From the NCBI GenBank assembly GCA_020832455.1, contig JAFIEQ010000021.1, positions 1 through 39,492 of the forward strand: DNA of 39,492 bases. The letters are read 5' to 3'. Below, piece by piece: positions 1 to 9,056 of this stretch. The DNA is from Nitriliruptoraceae bacterium. GTDB lineage: Bacteria > Actinomycetota > Nitriliruptoria > Nitriliruptorales > Nitriliruptoraceae. The notes under the pieces are model-generated. The model saw only the letters and a list, made by a program, of their open reading frames with translations, did not search any database and was not told where the DNA came from. The position numbers and the translations under genes were made by a program. Within the stretch, counting starts at the first letter, position 1; each line of letters opens with the position of its first letter.

Positions 1-60
<60 letters not shown>

Positions 61-86
61 ACCCGTGATCGTGGACGGACCGGACC

Positions 87-530
87 TCAGCCCGCCTGGA
101 CGGTGATGCGGCGGGGCTTGGCGTCCTCCGCCTTCGGGACGGTGATGGTCAGCATCCCGTCGCGGTAGGTCGCCGCGACCTGGTCACCGTCGACGCGGTC
201 GGGCAGTCGCACGGAACGGTGGAAGCGACCGAAGTGCCGTTCGATCCGACGGAACCCGTCGGTCGAGCGGTCGCCGTAGAAGGCACGCTCACCGGCGATG
301 GTGAGCACGTTCTCCTCGAGCGAGACCTCGACGGCGTCCGGGGCGACGCCGGGGAGTTCGACGTGGAGGGTGAAGCCGTGCTCGTCCTCCTCGACGTCGA
401 GCGCGGGGCTGAACGCCCCCGCCGGGGCCGCATCGGAGCTCGCTCCGACGGCCTGACGGAACGCGCGCTCGACCTCGTCGTGGAGCGACGAGACGGAGCG
501 GATCGGGTCGTAACGGGTGATGGTTGCCAT
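87..530 (-). CDS. Hsp20 family small heat-shock protein
   Basis: A 147-aa alpha-crystallin-type small heat-shock protein, a cytosolic ATP-independent holdase that binds unfolding proteins. After a short N-terminal arm that starts with MATITRYDP, the alpha-crystallin domain runs from about residue 40 to 133. It includes the ELPGV segment, the DGMLTITVPK strand near the end, and a C-terminal R-ITV tail that fits the I-x-I/V anchor used in oligomer assembly. A GGAAGGGAGG ribosome site lies before the ATG. It sits 100 bases downstream of dnaK on the same strand, with a GC hairpin between them, so it may be partly co-transcribed with dnaK under the same heat-shock control. Length is normal for the family. 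Confidence 0.95.
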   Translation of the reverse strand: MATITRYDPIRSVSSLHDEVERAFRQAVGASSDAAPAGAFSPALDVEEDEHGFTLHVELPGVAPDAVEVSLEENVLTIAGERAFYGDRSTDGFRRIERHFGRFHRSVRLPDRVDGDQVAATYRDGMLTITVPKAEDAKPRRITVQAG

Positions 531-583
531 CTCGTGGCCTCCCTTCCGGATCGGGTGTGTCGCGGTGCTCCCGGTGGGTGATC

Positions 584-614
584 GGCGGGCCGGTCGGGAG
601 CGGTCCGGCCCGCC
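584..614. terminator. GC hairpin between dnaK and hsp20
   Basis: A perfect 10-bp inverted repeat, GGCGGGCCGG and CCGGCCCGCC, with an 11-base loop lies in the 101-bp gap between dnaK and hsp20. There is no T-tract on either strand. It could be a weak terminator, an attenuator that lowers hsp20 transcription relative to dnaK, or an mRNA processing or stability element. Confidence 0.45.
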
Positions 615-631
615 ATGGGACGTGGCTCGCG

Positions 632-2500
<1,869 letters not shown>

Positions 2501-2572
2501 CTGCGGGCCTCCTCGATGGTGCGGTGGTCAGGGTGCGTAGGGCAGGGTGAGTGGGTCAGGGGTGATGGGCAC

Positions 2573-2598
2573 CCAACGGTGCGCTTCACGCCAACGGT
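2573..2598. repeat. Tandem CCAACGGT motif in dnaK leader
   Basis: The octamer CCAACGGT occurs twice, at 2573-2580 and 2591-2598, start points 18 bp apart, between dnaK and its HAIR-like site. The spacing is a little under two helical turns and the sequence is not one I recognise. It could be a second regulator site; chance is not excluded. Confidence 0.3.
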
Positions 2599-2649
2599 AT
2601 GCGTCCCCGGCTGCGCCGCAAGCGCTCACCGCCCTCTGCGCGCAGATAA

Positions 2650-2670
2650 CCTGAGCCGGTGCGACTCAGG
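2650..2670. promoter_or_regulatory. HAIR-like HspR operator upstream of dnaK
   Basis: CCTGAGC, seven bases, then ACTCAGG. The HAIR consensus bound by the actinobacterial heat-shock repressor HspR is CTTGAGT-N7-ACTCAAG; arm length and spacer match exactly and 11 of 14 arm bases agree. It lies 150 bp before the dnaK start codon, a plausible position for control of the dnaK promoter. No CIRCE element was seen. The match is by eye; hspR itself is not in the window. Confidence 0.6.
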
Positions 2671-2724
2671 ATGGGTGGGGCACCGCAGCATCGGCGCGGT
2701 CGTGCGCCCAGCGTGACGCGGATC

Positions 2725-2750
2725 GGGTCGCGGGTGGCGCCCCGCGACCC
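2725..2750. other. Strong hairpin in lipoprotein-gene leader
   Basis: GGGTCGCGGG and CCCGCGACCC form a perfect 10-bp stem around a six-base loop, 46 bases before the ATG of the acidic lipoprotein gene. No T-run follows. It may insulate that gene from the divergent dnaK promoter region, or act as an operator or 5' mRNA structure. Confidence 0.4.
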
Positions 2751-2795
2751 CACGGCTAGCGTTCCGCTCCATTCCATGGTTCTCCGGGGGTCTCC

Positions 2796-3488
2796 ATGAT
2801 CGCAGCACGCCGTCAACGCCTCACCACCATCATCGCGGCCACTGCGCTCGCCCTCGCGGCCTGCAGCGCCGACGAGCCCGACGCCGACCCCACGGACGAC
2901 ACCGCCACGCCGGAGGAGGACGTCGAGGACGAGGAGCCCGAGGCGACCGACGAGGACCCGGACGAGGGCGCGGACGACGAGGCGCCCGCGGCCGATGAGG
3001 ACGCGGACGGCGATGCGGACGACGACGGGGACGCGGAGGACGACGGTCAGGACGCCCCGTCCGCGGATGCCGCCGAGCCGTTCGGCAGTTCGGAGACCGG
3101 CTGGGGCGGTCCGGGCGGTGGCGACGTCCGGCTGGACCTGATGGAGGTCACCCGGCGGGGCGAGGACTTCATGGAGGTCCGGTTCCGGCTGACCAACCTG
3201 CGCGACGAGCGATCCATCAACCCGTTCTCGCGGCTCAGCGACGGGGAGGAGTCCGGACCCGCCGCCTACAACGCATCCGGCCTCACCGTCGAGGATGTCG
3301 ACGCCGGCGAGCGTCTGCTGGTCCTGCGTGACTCCGCGGGCAACTGCGTGTGCTCGACCGATCTGGGCGAGTCGATCACCGTGGGTTCCAGCCGGGACTA
3401 CTTCGCCCGCTTCCCCGCGCCGGTGAGCGGCCGCGTGGACGTCGCCATCCCGACGTTCAGCACCTTCAACGACGTTCCGGTCGGCTGA
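2796..3488 (+). CDS. Acidic lipoprotein, function unknown
   Basis: A 230-aa predicted lipoprotein. The signal peptide ends in a lipobox, LAAC, with the lipidated cysteine at residue 23. Residues about 25-90 are an extreme Asp/Glu-rich low-complexity linker with hardly any basic residue, followed by a folded domain from about 105 that reads like a beta-sandwich (VRLDLMEVTRRGEDFMEVRFRL and VDVAIPTFSTFNDVP). Two cysteines in CVC at about residue 184 may matter. The stop codon overlaps the next ATG by one base (TGATG), so this gene and the OmpA-like gene are an operon and probably work together at the cell envelope. I do not recognise the folded domain. The acidic linker fits a salt-adapted secretome. 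Confidence 0.85.
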   Translation: MIAARRQRLTTIIAATALALAACSADEPDADPTDDTATPEEDVEDEEPEATDEDPDEGADDEAPAADEDADGDADDDGDAEDDGQDAPSADAAEPFGSSETGWGGPGGGDVRLDLMEVTRRGEDFMEVRFRLTNLRDERSINPFSRLSDGEESGPAAYNASGLTVEDVDAGERLLVLRDSAGNCVCSTDLGESITVGSSRDYFARFPAPVSGRVDVAIPTFSTFNDVPVG

Positions 3489-3997
3489 TGCGCCGTCACC
3501 TCACCACCCTCCTGGTCCTCGGCATCCTCGCGACGTCCGCGCCGGTCACCGCCCAGGACGTCGCCGACCCCGACGAGTTCCGCCTGGACTACGTCGCGAC
3601 GCGCCTGAGCTTCGGGGGTGCCCGCGAGGTGGTCACCCAGGGCGAGCAGGTCCAGGTCAACCTCGCCGCCGACGTGCTGTTCGACGTCGACTCGTCCGAT
3701 CTCAGCGACGAGGCGCTGTCGCTGCTCGAACGCACCGCGGACGAGCTCGCGGACGCCGCCGAGGGCACGGTGGAGATCGTCGGCCACACCGACGACACCG
3801 GGACGCTCGAGATCAACCAGCCGCTGTCCGAGGACCGTGCCGACGCGGTCCGGGATGCGCTGCTCGACGCGCTCGGCACGACCGACCTCGACTTCGAGAC
3901 CGACGGGCGGGCGGACACGGAACCGGCGGTCGAGGGCACGAGTGATGAGGCCCGGCAGGCCAACCGGCGCGTCGAGGTGCGCTACCAGACCCGCTGA
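3488..3997 (+). CDS. OmpA-family peptidoglycan-binding protein
   Basis: A 169-aa exported protein with a cleavable signal peptide (residues 1-22, ending APVTAQ) and an OmpA-like C-terminal domain from about residue 60. That domain begins VNLAADVLFDVDSSDLSD, continues with IVGHTDDTG, and includes NQPLSEDRADAVRDAL and NRRVEV, the usual landmarks of peptidoglycan-stem-peptide binding. The family tethers proteins to the cell wall. The ATG overlaps the TGA of the upstream lipoprotein gene, which fixes this start over longer in-frame options and implies translational coupling. The pair may form a lipid-to-wall link; this is inference. Confidence 0.9.
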   Translation: MRRHLTTLLVLGILATSAPVTAQDVADPDEFRLDYVATRLSFGGAREVVTQGEQVQVNLAADVLFDVDSSDLSDEALSLLERTADELADAAEGTVEIVGHTDDTGTLEINQPLSEDRADAVRDALLDALGTTDLDFETDGRADTEPAVEGTSDEARQANRRVEVRYQTR

Positions 3998-4060
3998 GCC
4001 CATGCCGGCACGGACCCGCGTCCGCGGACCTGCTCCACCGCGGCGAGCCCGGAGGCCGGG

Positions 4061-4228
4061 TCAGTGGTGCTCGTCGTCCTCGAGCGTGGCGTCGATCTGG
4101 CGGTGCCAGTCGCGCTGCAGCGGCGCGCCGCGGGCGGTCAACCGCTCACGGCGCGGGTGGAGGTCGACGAGCAGCGCGAAGGGCAGCAGCACGACGACGC
4201 CCAACGCCAGGATCTGCCACAGTGCCAT
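4061..4228 (-). CDS. Small single-pass membrane protein (55 aa)
   Basis: A 55-aa reading frame beginning MALWQILALG. Residues 3-22 form one hydrophobic helix (about WQILALGVVVLLPFALLV), followed by a charged tail ending LEDDEHH. A GGGAGGCGG ribosome site sits a few bases before the ATG, and the codons have the strong GC third-position bias of neighbouring genes, so it is probably real. It lies 70 bases downstream of the DUF192 lipoprotein gene on the same strand and may be co-transcribed. No family recognised. Confidence 0.6.
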   Translation of the reverse strand: MALWQILALGVVVLLPFALLVDLHPRRERLTARGAPLQRDWHRQIDATLEDDEHH

Positions 4229-4298
4229 CAGCCGCCTCCCTCGTCCGTGACGGACAGCGTACTCCCGGCGCTCGTGGCAGCCCGCAGCGCCGCGCCGG

Positions 4299-5000
4299 TC
4301 AGTCGGACGCGACGGGGAGCCCGGCGACCGCCCGGTCGCCGATGCCGACCCCGACCGAGTCGAACCACCCGGCCGGCACCTCCAGCGCCGCGACGTAGGC
4401 CAGCCCGGGGTCGTAGGTGGGGCACGGCATCGTCTCGCACGGCTCCATGGTCAGCACCGCCCGCACCTCGCCGTCGGGGCCGAGGTAGGCGATGTCGAGC
4501 GGGACCAGCGTGTCGCGCATCCAGAACCCACCGGTGCGCTCCTCGTCGAACACGAACAGCATGCCGGTGCCCTCGGCGAGTTCCTCGACGAACATCAACC
4601 CCTGCTGACGCTGGTCCGGGCTCGCCGCGACGCGTACGTCGATGTCCACGTGCTCGCCCGCCGGCGCACCACGCAGGTCGGCGTCGGCCGGCCCGAGCCG
4701 GACCACGGCTGCGTCCCACCCGTCCGCGGACGTGGCGAGCACGGGTGGCTCGGGGGCCGGCGCCTCGGGCCAGACCATCGGCGCCGCACCCGCCAGCCCG
4801 CCGGTCGGTGCCGGCTCCGGGTCGGCCTCGGCGTCGTCGTCCCCACCGTCGTCCGGCGCCGGGGGCGGATCCGCCTCCGCGCTCGGCGGCAGGTCCCGAC
4901 CGTCCGGCGGTTCGCTACAGGCACCGAGCAGCCCCGCCAACCCCACCACCAGCACCGCGAGGACCCGTCGATGGGTGACGGACCGGGCGCACGTGGACAT
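4299..5000 (-). CDS. DUF192 family lipoprotein
   Basis: A 233-aa predicted lipoprotein. Start chosen at MSTCARSVTH, which gives a compact signal peptide and the lipobox LLGAC with Cys28; longer in-frame starts would spoil the signal. A Pro/Asp-rich linker covers about residues 29-80. The C-terminal DUF192 domain (about 110-232) shows QRQQGLMFVEEL, GMLFVFDEE, FWMRDTLVPLDIAYL, PCETMPCPTYDPG and ALEVPAGW. DUF192 proteins are small beta-barrel-like envelope proteins of unknown activity found in many bacteria and archaea. A 55-aa membrane protein follows on the same strand. Confidence 0.9.
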   Translation of the reverse strand: MSTCARSVTHRRVLAVLVVGLAGLLGACSEPPDGRDLPPSAEADPPPAPDDGGDDDAEADPEPAPTGGLAGAAPMVWPEAPAPEPPVLATSADGWDAAVVRLGPADADLRGAPAGEHVDIDVRVAASPDQRQQGLMFVEELAEGTGMLFVFDEERTGGFWMRDTLVPLDIAYLGPDGEVRAVLTMEPCETMPCPTYDPGLAYVAALEVPAGWFDSVGVGIGDRAVAGLPVASD

Positions 5001-5117
5001 GGCCGCACGGTAGCGCCGGGTTGCGTCCCCGGACGGTGAGCGCGAAGCTCCGCCCTCCGGGGGCACGACCCCACCGGACACCCCGACACCCCGACGTCCC
5101 GACGCTCAGGAGCAGCC

Positions 5118-5633
5118 GTGCACGAGCTCGCCGTCACCGCGGTCGGTGCCGATCGTCCCGGGATCGTCGCGGCGGTCGCCGAGGTCCTCCACGAACGTGG
5201 CGGCAACCTCGAGGACTCCGCCATGACGTTCCTCGGGGGGCACTTCGCGATCGTCCTGCTGGTCCGCACCGACGACGAACCCGACGACCTGCGCACGGCA
5301 CTGCAGACCGCGACCGCCCCGATGGGGCTGACGATCTCCGTGAGCGTCGCCACCCAGGGCTCGGAGGGCCGGGATGCCACCCACCTGCTGAGCGTCTACG
5401 GCGCCGACCGCCCGGGCATCGTGGCCACCATCACCCGCGTGCTGGCCGACACCGGCGCCAACGTGACCGACCTGGAGACGCAGGTCATCGGCGCGGCGGA
5501 CGAGCCCGTCTACGCCATGCTGATCGAGCTGGTGGCTGGCGAGGGCACCGACCTCGAGCCCGCCGTCGAGGCCGCCTGCCAGCAGCTGGGGGTCGACCAC
5601 ACGCTGCGGGCCATCGCCACGGAGACCTACTAG
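5118..5633 (+). CDS. Tandem ACT-domain regulator, GcvR-like
   Basis: A 171-aa cytosolic protein made of two ACT domains. The first (about residues 1-80) starts ELAVTAVGADRPGIVAAV, the second (about 90-168) HLLSVYGADRPGIVATITR; both contain the A-DRPGI turn typical of ACT domains that sense small molecules such as amino acids. The arrangement is that of GcvR-type regulators of glycine cleavage. The GTG start is preceded by AGGAG at good spacing. The TAG stop directly abuts the GTG of the peptide deformylase gene, so the two are co-translated. The ligand cannot be read from the sequence. Confidence 0.85.
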   Translation: MHELAVTAVGADRPGIVAAVAEVLHERGGNLEDSAMTFLGGHFAIVLLVRTDDEPDDLRTALQTATAPMGLTISVSVATQGSEGRDATHLLSVYGADRPGIVATITRVLADTGANVTDLETQVIGAADEPVYAMLIELVAGEGTDLEPAVEAACQQLGVDHTLRAIATETY

Positions 5634-6158
5634 GTGACGGTCCGGTCGGTCGTGCACTACCCCGCGCGGGTCCTCAAGGGACTCGCGGGGCCCGTCGGTG
5701 CCATCGGTGACGCGGAGCGGCGCCTGGCCGCCGACCTGGTGGAGACCATGTACGACTCGCCGGGCTGCGTCGGGCTGGCTGCGCCGCAGCTCGGGGTGCC
5801 CTCACGGGCGTTCGCGTTGGACGTGTCCGTCATGCGCAGACCCCCGCCCGGCAACCACGGACTCGTCGTGCTGTTCGATCCGGAGCTGGTGATCGCGACC
5901 GGTTCCGAGCTGGCCCGTGAGGGCTGCATGTCCGTGCCCGACTACACCTGCGACGTGCGTCGGGCCACCAGCGTCGTGGTCCGGGGCACGACGCCGGAGG
6001 GCCAGACCCGGGTGGTCGAGGCCGAGGGGTTCGAGGCGCGCGCCTTCCAGCACGAGCTCGACCACCTCGATGGCCTGCTGGTGCTCGACCGGGTCGCCGC
6101 GCGCGCGGACGTGTTCCCGCGCAAACGCCGCGCCAAGCGCGGCGAGCACCTGAAGTAG
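5634..6158 (+). CDS. def: Peptide deformylase
   Basis: A 174-aa metalloenzyme that removes the formyl group from the N-terminal methionine of new proteins at the ribosome. All three motifs are present: CVGLAAPQLG (motif 1, with Cys where Gly is more usual), EGCMSVP (motif 2, metal-ligand Cys) and QHELDHLDG (motif 3, two metal-ligand His and the catalytic Glu). Its GTG start follows the upstream stop with no gap, so translation depends on the preceding ACT-domain gene. The C-terminus is a basic tail (PRKRRAKRGEHLK). A genome often holds more than one deformylase, so this may not be the only copy. Confidence 0.95.
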   Translation: MTVRSVVHYPARVLKGLAGPVGAIGDAERRLAADLVETMYDSPGCVGLAAPQLGVPSRAFALDVSVMRRPPPGNHGLVVLFDPELVIATGSELAREGCMSVPDYTCDVRRATSVVVRGTTPEGQTRVVEAEGFEARAFQHELDHLDGLLVLDRVAARADVFPRKRRAKRGEHLK

Positions 6159-6167
6159 CGCCGACGC

Positions 6168-6611
6168 TCAGCGCGGGGCGGGGCGGCAGCCGGTCGAGGC
6201 GTCGATCGCGACCTGGTCGGTGGGCCGGTCGAGCTGGACGGTGATGCGGATGCCGTCGCGCCGTCCGAAGACCTCGTCGGGCGCGTCGGTCCCGCTGAGC
6301 ACGTAGTCGTTCGCCGACAGCACCGACGTCGCGCGCCCGAGCGGATCGTCGACCGCGGGGGTCGGCCCGCGGACCGCCAGCCGGTTCGACAGCCCGTTCG
6401 CACCGGTCAGCTGGGTGCACCGGGTACGGGTGCCGAGCGGCGTCTCGCTGGTGACCTCGAGCTCCAGCAGGTCGACCATGTCCGCCACGATCCCGGCGAT
6501 CTCCTCCTCGGCCGTGTCGACGCGGGTCGTGGCCTCACCGGTCCGGCCACAGCCGACCGCGACCAACGCCACGACCGCCCACACCGCCGAGGTGGTCCGC
6601 CACCGCCGCAT
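6168..6611 (-). CDS. Small lipoprotein, function unknown
   Basis: A 147-aa predicted lipoprotein beginning MRRWRTTSAV. A hydrophobic stretch leads to VAVGC with Cys21 as the likely lipidated residue; the lipobox is slightly atypical. The mature part has a helical first half (ATTRVDTAEEEIAGIVADMVDLL) and two cysteines at about 74 and 143 that could form a disulfide. No family recognised. It converges on the deformylase gene with nine bases between the stops. Longer in-frame starts exist but would put a charged extension before the signal peptide. Confidence 0.75.
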   Translation of the reverse strand: MRRWRTTSAVWAVVALVAVGCGRTGEATTRVDTAEEEIAGIVADMVDLLELEVTSETPLGTRTRCTQLTGANGLSNRLAVRGPTPAVDDPLGRATSVLSANDYVLSGTDAPDEVFGRRDGIRITVQLDRPTDQVAIDASTGCRPAPR

Positions 6612-6740
6612 CGCCGACCTCCTGCCATGGGCCACCGGACACGGCCCGTCCCTGGCCCACCGACGGGCCGCCACTGACCGGGAGCGTACGACCAGGCCGC
6701 CCGCCGGCCGCCCGAACGCGCGACCCGGGCGGGCTCGACG

Positions 6741-6769
6741 TTGGTGGTCCCCCTGTCCGCTCGTACACT
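6741..6769 (+). promoter_or_regulatory. Candidate sigma-70-type promoter for EtfD-like gene
   Basis: TTGGTG, a 17-base spacer and TACACT lie about 70 bases before the GTG start of the EtfD-like gene. The -10 box fits the actinobacterial TANNNT pattern and the spacer is ideal. This is by eye only. Confidence 0.45.
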
Positions 6770-6835
6770 CCTCGCGTCAGTGACCCGATCGGGAGCCCGG
6801 GTCTTCCGGCACCGAGTGCGACGACGGGAGGATCC

Positions 6836-9055
6836 GTGGGATCCGAGACGCTGCTGGTTGTGTTCCGCATCCTGGCCGGGACGGCGGTGATCGTCTTCTT
6901 CGGGGCGTGGGCCGTGCGCCGCGGCATGTTCCTGCTCAACCTCGTCCGGGCCGCGCGCCCGAACCCGAGCCGCAACATCCGCTCGGCGGCCAAGGCGAAC
7001 CTCAAGCACGCGTTGGTCAACATCTTCGCGAACAAGAAGCTGCTCAAGTGGTCGCTGCCCGGCATCGCCCACTTCTGGGTCATGTGGGCCTTCTTCGTGC
7101 TGCAGACCACGCTGATCGAGGCCGCGGGTGAGCTCTACATCGGCCCGAGCTTCCAGCTGCCGCTGCTGAACTCCATCTCGGTGGGTGGGGTCACCGCCTA
7201 CGACGTGCTGGGCTTCAGCCAGGACTCGCTGGCCCTGCTGTCGCTGACCGGCATCATCATCTTCGCGGGGATCCGTTTCGCGCAGGATCCCCGGTCGAAG
7301 GGTCGCTCGTCGCGCTTCGCCGGCTCGAACCTCAACCAGGGCTGGTGGATCCTCATCGCCGAGGTGCTGGTCATCTGGACCCTGTGGGTCGCACACGGCG
7401 TGCGCTTCGCCGAGGGCTACGCGCCGACGGAGGCCGCGTTCATCTCCAACCTGTTCGGGCAGGTGTTCGTCGGGCTGCCCACGCTCACGCTCGAGTGGAT
7501 CGGCGCGGTGAACCTCGTCATCCACCTCGCCATCGTGGGTGGGTTCCTGGTCTTCACGCTGCACTCCAAGCACCTGCACATCATCACGATCGCCTTCCAG
7601 GAGCTGACCCGGGACCCGGACAAGGACAAGGCCCTCGGCAAGCTCTACACCGAGAAGATCGACATGGAGGCGATGGACGAGGACACCGTGCTCGGTGTCG
7701 GCCAGATCGAGCAGTTCACCTTCGACCGCTTCCTCGACTTCCAGACCTGCACGGAGTGCGGCCGCTGCCAGTCGCAGTGCCCGGCGTGGAACACCGGCAA
7801 GCCGCTGAGTCCCAAGATGCTCATCCAGGACCTGCGCGACCACATGTACGCCAAGGGGCCGTTCCTGCTCGGCGAGATCGACGAGGCCGAGGCCGGCGAC
7901 GTCATCAACATCCCGCTGGTCGGCGACGCGCCCGGCGAGGCCGCGGTCATCGACTACGACGTGCTGTGGTCGTGCACGACCTGCGGCGCGTGCGTCGAGG
8001 AGTGCCCGGTCGACATCCAGCACGTCGACACCATCGTCGACATGCGTCGCTACAAGGCCATGATGGAGTCGAGCTTCCCGCAGGAGGCCGGCGTCATGCT
8101 CCGCAACGTGGAGAACGCCGGCGATCCCTGGGGTGTCGGGCAGTCCAAGCGCGAGGAGTGGACCGAGAAGCTCGAGTTCGACATCCCGGTGCTGCAGCCT
8201 GGGTCCGACGAGGGCGGGAGCTACGAGTACATCTTCTGGACCGGGTGCGCCGGCGCGGTCGACGACCGCTCCAAGAAGATCACCCAGGCGACCGCCCAGC
8301 TGCTGCACGACGCCGACGTGTCGTTCGCCATCCTGGGCAAGAACGAGACCTGCTCCGGTGACCCGGCCCGTCGGCTGGGCATGGAGTACCTCTTCCAGAT
8401 GCTCGCCGAGCAGAACGTCGAGCTGCTGAAGTCCGTCGGGGCGGAGAAGACCAAGATCATCGCCTGGTGCCCCCACTGCTTCAACACCCTGAAGAACGAG
8501 TACCCGGACTTCGACGGTCACTTCGAGGTCCTGCACCACTCCGAGGTGTTGGCGCAGCTGATCGACGAGGGGCGCCTGGTCGCCACCAACCAGCTCGACA
8601 AGCGCATCACCTACCACGACCCGTGCTACCTCGGCCGCCACAACGACGTCTACTCCGACCCGCGCAAGGTCGTCGACGCCGTGCCGGGTCTCAAGCCCAC
8701 GGAGATGACCCGCTGCAAGTCCAACGGGTTCTGCTGCGGTGCCGGTGGCGCGCGCATGTGGATGGAGGAGAACATCGGCAAGCGGGTGAACATGGAGCGC
8801 GTGGACGAGGCGCTCGAGATGGACCCGCAGCTGATCTCCACCGCCTGCCCCTACTGCACCACGATGCTGTCCGACGGCATCGCGCAGAAGGTCCAGGAGG
8901 GGTCGCTCGCCGAGGGTCAGGTCGAGGTGCTCGACGTGTCCGAGGTGCTGGCCCGCGGCCGGATGCTGCCGATGGCGGCGCAGGGCGTGGCCGGGACCGA
9001 CGACGCCGGTGCCGACGCACCCGCCAGCGAGGGGGAACCGGCCGGGCAGGCGTAG
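6836..9055 (+). CDS. Membrane Fe-S oxidoreductase, EtfD/FadF-like
   Basis: A 739-aa membrane iron-sulfur protein. Residues 1-250 contain about five or six transmembrane helices resembling the cytochrome-b-type NarI domain. Two [4Fe-4S] motifs follow: CTECGRCQSQCP (Cys 305, 308, 311, 315) and CTTCGACVEECP (Cys 380, 383, 386, 390). The C-terminal half has two CCG (DUF224) domains, with WCPHCF, HDPCYLGRHN, FCCGAGG and ACPYCT. This is the layout of mycobacterial EtfD (Rv0338c) and FadF, which take electrons from electron-transfer flavoprotein in fatty-acid beta-oxidation and pass them to quinone. That role is inferred from architecture; no etfAB is in the window. GGGAGG precedes the GTG start. 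Its stop lies one base from the stop of the convergent GGDEF gene. Confidence 0.9.
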   Translation: MGSETLLVVFRILAGTAVIVFFGAWAVRRGMFLLNLVRAARPNPSRNIRSAAKANLKHALVNIFANKKLLKWSLPGIAHFWVMWAFFVLQTTLIEAAGELYIGPSFQLPLLNSISVGGVTAYDVLGFSQDSLALLSLTGIIIFAGIRFAQDPRSKGRSSRFAGSNLNQGWWILIAEVLVIWTLWVAHGVRFAEGYAPTEAAFISNLFGQVFVGLPTLTLEWIGAVNLVIHLAIVGGFLVFTLHSKHLHIITIAFQELTRDPDKDKALGKLYTEKIDMEAMDEDTVLGVGQIEQFTFDRFLDFQTCTECGRCQSQCPAWNTGKPLSPKMLIQDLRDHMYAKGPFLLGEIDEAEAGDVINIPLVGDAPGEAAVIDYDVLWSCTTCGACVEECPVDIQHVDTIVDMRRYKAMMESSFPQEAGVMLRNVENAGDPWGVGQSKREEWTEKLEFDIPVLQPGSDEGGSYEYIFWTGCAGAVDDRSKKITQATAQLLHDADVSFAILGKNETCSGDPARRLGMEYLFQMLAEQNVELLKSVGAEKTKIIAWCPHCFNTLKNEYPDFDGHFEVLHHSEVLAQLIDEGRLVATNQLDKRITYHDPCYLGRHNDVYSDPRKVVDAVPGLKPTEMTRCKSNGFCCGAGGARMWMEENIGKRVNMERVDEALEMDPQLISTACPYCTTMLSDGIAQKVQEGSLAEGQVEVLDVSEVLARGRMLPMAAQGVAGTDDAGADAPASEGEPAGQA

Positions 9056-9056
9056 C

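Noticed and set aside
2501-2795. CIRCE element for HrcA control of dnaK
   Set aside because: No TTAGCACTC-N9-GAGTGCTAA-like sequence is present; the HAIR-like site is the only heat-shock operator seen.
4228-4719. 163-aa minus-strand frame overlapping the DUF192 gene
   Set aside because: Arg/Gly-rich shadow in another frame of a well-supported gene.
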